Shown here one piece after another: positions 42,301-44,456 of a stretch of DNA of 44,456 nt. Position 1 is the first letter of the stretch. Each line of letters opens with the position of its first letter. The DNA lies in assembly GCA_009731375.1 (NCBI GenBank), contig BJOX01000189.1:613477-657932 (forward strand), given 5' to 3'. The notes below the pieces were generated by a model. The model was not told the DNA's origin and made no database searches. It worked only from the letters and a program-made list of their open reading frames with translations. The DNA comes from Paulinella micropora (lineage: Eukaryota; Cercozoa; Imbricatea; Euglyphida). The position numbers were made by a program, and so were the translations under genes.

Positions 42301-44456
42301 TCCGGTTGAATGCTAAGAAGTGCCACTTCTTACAGAAGCGGATACAGTATCTGGGGTACGACATCGAGAACGGGACGTGTTCGATTGCGAGGAAGAAGCG
42401 AGAAGCGCTTGCGGCTATGCCTCTTCCTGCGACGAAATCCGATTTACATTCCTTTGTGTCCTTGGCGCAATATTATAGTGAATTCATACCGTGATTCGCA
42501 AAAATCGCGGAACCAATACGGTTGTTCATGAAAGAGGGCAAGTGCGGTGCGGGGAGTATGTGGCCACCAGCGGTTCATAAGGCAGTTGAAACACTAAGGG
42601 CACATATCTTGATGGACCCATGGAGTGAAGGGGGTACGGTTTTGCAGCTTCCCAATTTCAACAAGAGTTTCATACTCGACACGGATGCATCGGCATATGC
42701 GTTAGGAGGGGTTCTGCAACAGAGGGATGACGAAGGGCGTTTGAGGCCGGTGATGTTTCTGAGTCGGCGAATGACACGGGCAGAACAACAGTACTGCACG
42801 CGGCAGAGAGAGGCATTGGCCATAGTCTGGGGTTTCAAGAAACTGCGTGACTATCTGTGGGGGGCAAAGTGGACGACGGTGCGGTCGGATCACAACAACC
42901 TACCACTAGTGGTTGATGTCGCAGGATCACACGGGCAGGTTGGCAAGATGGCAGTTGGAGCTATCCGAATATGACTTCACGACTGAATTCATATCGGGTA
43001 AGGAGAACTATCGTGCGGACTACCAGTCAAGGGCTGGGGGTGCGCCGGAGGACGACAATGCGAAGGAAAGAAGAAGGAGGCGGTGGCGGACGACAAGGAT
43101 ACACGGGCGCAACAGCAGAGTCATGGTGTCTTCGCACTGAAACCGGTGTATGACGCGGGGAAGAGGAGTGGCATGAACCTGACGAGGTTTCACTTCAAGA
43201 CGGCCGCAGCGGTTTTAACGGTCTTGGGAAAAATGGATTTGGAAGAGGAGGAGCAGAGGGCGAATTTCGACGACTGGAAACCCATTAACGGTATGGAGTA
43301 TGTGACGGAGGTAGCGGAAATGCATAGGAATAGGAAGGAGGCGCAGAGGGAGGATGTGCGGTTTTACGAAGCGGCCCACGCACAGTCGGTGGATTGTTGT
43401 GAAGAACACGGGTTGGAGGATGCGCGAAAGGGATATGAGGAAGAAATGTGGAAGGAGGCGGTACAGGGGGAGCTGACAGAGGATGAGGTAGGGGATTCGA
43501 AACCTTTTCCGTGGCGAACCATGCTCATGGTGGGGAACATCGTGATTCCGACGAAGGCGGAAGTGGCGGCGGGTCAAACGGAGGCGAAGCCGGAACTCAT
43601 GTTGCGGGACAAACACCCAAGCCGGGTATCCTTGAGTTGGAAAACAAGACGGAGATCAAGTTTGCGTCGGTGGACATGTTCCGCAAGCTCACGCGAGACA
43701 GTGAGGAATGGAAGAGGTTTATTGCGCACCAGGAGAACCCGACGGGGATTTCGGCGGACGGGGACATAAAGTGGCGGAAGGAAAAGTACACTTACTCGGA
43801 CGGGCTAATCTGGTATTTCGGGAGCCAAGAACAAGGACGATCCGGAACGGTGGGTGGTATGGGTGCCGGCAGCGTTACGGTACGCGATTCTGATAGGGGC
43901 ACACAACTGCCCTTTACAGAGTCACCCGGGGCTGGATAGGATGTCAGGTGGTCTATGACTCGGCGGTTTTATTGGGACATGATGGATAAGGACATCAAGA
44001 GTTTCATTTCGGGATGTGGGCCATGCCAGAGGGCGAAGACGGTCTACGATGCGAACAAGGGGCTACTGGGGCAGTATGACATTACACGGGATATATTTGA
44101 CACGATTCACATCGATTACGTCGGGCCTTTACCGTAAGCGGGGGAGGGTCAATACAAGTATATCCTCACGATTGTTGATCGGGCCTCTAACTACGTGATT
44201 GCGGTTCCCACGGCTGACGACACCAAGGAGACGACGGCCAAAGCATTGATTGATAACGTATTCAGCCGGATCGGGGTACCCAGAAAGATCATATCGGACA
44301 GAGGAAGCTCCTTTATCAATTGGGTGTCGAACGAGCTCAGTGCATACTACGGGTTTCGGTGGGATTATGTCACGGCATACAACCCTATGGCTAACGGGAA
44401 GATAGAGAGGATGCATCGTACGCTGAAGGCGTCCTTGAAGATCTATTGTCAGAACG
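39357..44456 (+). pseudogene. Pol polyprotein: protease-like, reverse transcriptase, RNase H, integrase
   Basis: A long charged N-terminal extension precedes a retropepsin-like segment (about 40,260-40,560; GNDTMAAIS where DTG/DSG is usual). RT spans about 41,640-42,380: ARLSEYASPVRMAPKPDG, TLDLKSGFWQIPL, LPMGLKVAPGIFQ and the catalytic YLDD (about 42,210). A 10-N gap (42093-42102) is flanked by a repeat of the same 38 bases, an unmerged overlap. TGA at 42492-42494 interrupts the frame before FAKIAEPIRLF. RNase H follows (LDTDASAYALGGVLQQ; REALAIVWGFKKLRDYLWG), then a frameshift near 42,920, an unusual 800-base spacer, an HHCC finger (AHNCPLQSHPG, CGPCQRAK) split by a frameshift near 43,955, a TAA at 44135-44137, and the integrase core (IDYVGPLP, VDRASNYVIAVP, ISDRGSSFINW, YNPMANGKIERMHR) running off the edge. 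Confidence 0.85.

Larger units (their letters stand above)
37659..44456 (+). mobile_element. Degenerate Ty3/gypsy-type LTR retroelement, right end outside window
   Basis: Gag-like frames, then a polyprotein in the order protease-like, RT, RNase H, integrase. That order (integrase last) is the Ty3/gypsy arrangement. GC-rich coding contrasts with AT-rich flanks. At least five frame changes or stops are present in pol, so this copy is inactive unless they are sequence errors. Confidence 0.85.

Overview
This window is eukaryotic DNA, probably from a unicellular alga or other protist. The evidence is a 15-exon gene with spliceosomal introns, a myristoylation-type N-terminus, PH and PP2C domains, LINE and MITE remnants, a Ty3/gypsy-type retroelement, and an integrated Polinton-like virus (PLV). 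A marine green alga would fit, but the sequence does not settle the species. Nine runs of N are present. Several are flanked by near-identical sequence on both sides, so part of the apparent duplication is unmerged contig overlap.

1-18,960: right-hand part of an AT-rich PLV/Polinton-type element; its left end lies outside the window. Plus strand: a fibre protein with an S74 intramolecular chaperone, a small membrane protein, a gap-broken gene, the FtsK/HerA-type packaging ATPase, a small basic virion protein, an adenain/Ulp1-type maturation protease fused to a long coiled coil (followed by a 5'-truncated near-copy), the penton-type minor capsid protein, the major capsid protein, and a further structural-looking gene broken by a reverse-complemented block. 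Minus strand, converging on these: two small genes (one with a DUF3820/ExoX-C-like domain), a Polinton-type protein-primed DNA polymerase B, and a zinc-finger protein. The morphogenesis core (ATPase, protease, penton, MCP) is open, while the polymerase and several small genes carry stops and single-base frameshifts.

18,960-21,444: host sequence with no recognised gene, then about 1.3 kb of ATGT/ACCT tetranucleotide repeats and a gap.

21,445-35,248: one host gene. Its 15 exons join without a phase conflict into an 859-residue protein: MGICNS N-terminus, a partial PH end, two PH domains, and a PP2C phosphatase domain with all metal-binding aspartates. Its introns are packed with CTAT, ATGT, CT, GACA and AACT repeats. 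In several introns the edge of the neighbouring exon has been copied repeatedly. The extreme case has 17 degenerate copies of the start of exon 3, each behind an AG acceptor or its remnant. This exon-edge amplification is the most unusual structure in the window. LINE 3' ends that run directly into (ATCT)n suggest one source of the microsatellites.

35,249-37,650: purine-rich and poly-A sequence, a gap, and a 194-bp MITE with TTAA at both ends. 37,659-44,456: a degenerate Ty3/gypsy-type element (Gag, protease-like, RT, RNase H, integrase) with several frameshifts and stops, running off the right edge.
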